A stretch of 43,115 bases of DNA, from positions 1 to 43,115 of the forward strand of contig NZ_KB904592.1 of assembly GCF_000380145.1 (NCBI RefSeq), given 5' to 3'. How positions within the stretch are numbered: position 1 is the stretch's first letter; every line of letters starts with the position of its first letter. The notes under the pieces are model-generated. The model saw only the letters and a program-made list of their open reading frames with translations, searched no databases and was not told the origin of the DNA. A program made the position numbers and the translations under genes. Shown here in pieces: positions 43,021-43,115 of the stretch. The stretch is from Streptococcus thoraltensis DSM 12221 (GTDB taxonomy: Bacteria; Bacillota; Bacilli; Lactobacillales; Streptococcaceae).

Positions 43021-43115
43021 GAGCCCACTGAAAAAGTCAAAGTTCTACAGTTTGACTGAAATGAAAAAAGAGGAATCTATCTCATAATTGGGGAGATTCC
43101 TCTTTGCTTTTCCTT
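43021..43115 (-). mobile_element. End of a second IS1182-type element, right edge of window
   Basis: Exact reverse complement of 198-292, including the GGGCTC end, the hairpin with AAAGAGGAATCT and the last two bases (AA) of the transposase stop codon. The element would continue beyond the window with its transposase on the minus strand. The two copies therefore face each other in inverted orientation across about 42.7 kb. Confidence 0.85.

Noticed and set aside
1..43115. Prophage or conjugative element
   Set aside because: No integrase, structural, relaxase or type IV secretion genes are present; only IS pieces and small repeats are seen.

Overview
The window is streptococcal (low GC, Firmicute ribosome binding sites). 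The order rsmH-ftsL-pbp2X-mraY beside a CshB-type helicase, and trxB followed by a small DUF4059-type gene and an amino-acid ABC transporter, are typical Streptococcus neighbourhoods. Protein sequences look like the pyogenic/agalactiae side of the genus, but I cannot name the species. Both ends lie inside an IS1182-type insertion sequence: bases 198-292 recur as an exact reverse complement at 43021-43115. The window may therefore be a whole contig that stopped in two IS copies. I see no rRNA, tRNA or CRISPR.

Layout. 1-0.3 kb: transposase 3' end and IS end. 0.3-17.5 kb: core genes, all on the minus strand: pepC; pncB-nadE (NAD salvage); trxB and a small membrane protein; an amino-acid ABC transporter; a DEAD-box helicase; rsmH-ftsL-pbp2X-mraY (cell wall and division); proB-proA and a small hypothetical gene. 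17.5-23.6 kb: an accessory locus in the position of a polymorphic toxin cluster. A 1002-residue secreted protein has an antigen I/II (GbpC) front end, no LPXTG, an Asp-rich central domain and a cationic tail with three 31-residue repeats. It is followed by four small membrane-anchored paralogues in the order A, (orphan basic tail), B, A, B.

24-32.3 kb: a sugar module. A fructose-family PTS (split EIIC, EIIB, EIIA) with a PRD-type regulator, a second stand-alone EIIA and an AlsE-like allulose-6-phosphate 3-epimerase is followed by a MipB/TalC-type aldolase, a HAD phosphatase and transketolase. The aldolase promoter carries a perfect CcpA cre site, so imported ketose phosphate probably feeds fructose-6-phosphate and the pentose phosphate pool under carbon catabolite control.

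32.4-43.0 kb: a catabolic island between an IS110 remnant and the right-hand IS1182-type end. A five-gene operon encodes a fused FdrA(AllF)-AllG protein, AllH, an MFS transporter, a dicarboxylate-type symporter and carbamate kinase. A PucR regulator and an alpha/beta hydrolase are transcribed divergently. By homology this is an oxamate carbamoyltransferase (oxalurate or another carbamoyl donor to carbamoyl phosphate, then ATP) without any allantoin-ring-opening genes nearby.

The best candidates for undescribed biology are the antigen I/II-fused toxin-like locus with alternating immunity-like paralogues and the stand-alone fused oxamate carbamoyltransferase module. Smaller points are two genes that look leaderless (rsmH, proB), a cluster of short mobile repeats, and an AlsE-containing PTS operon.
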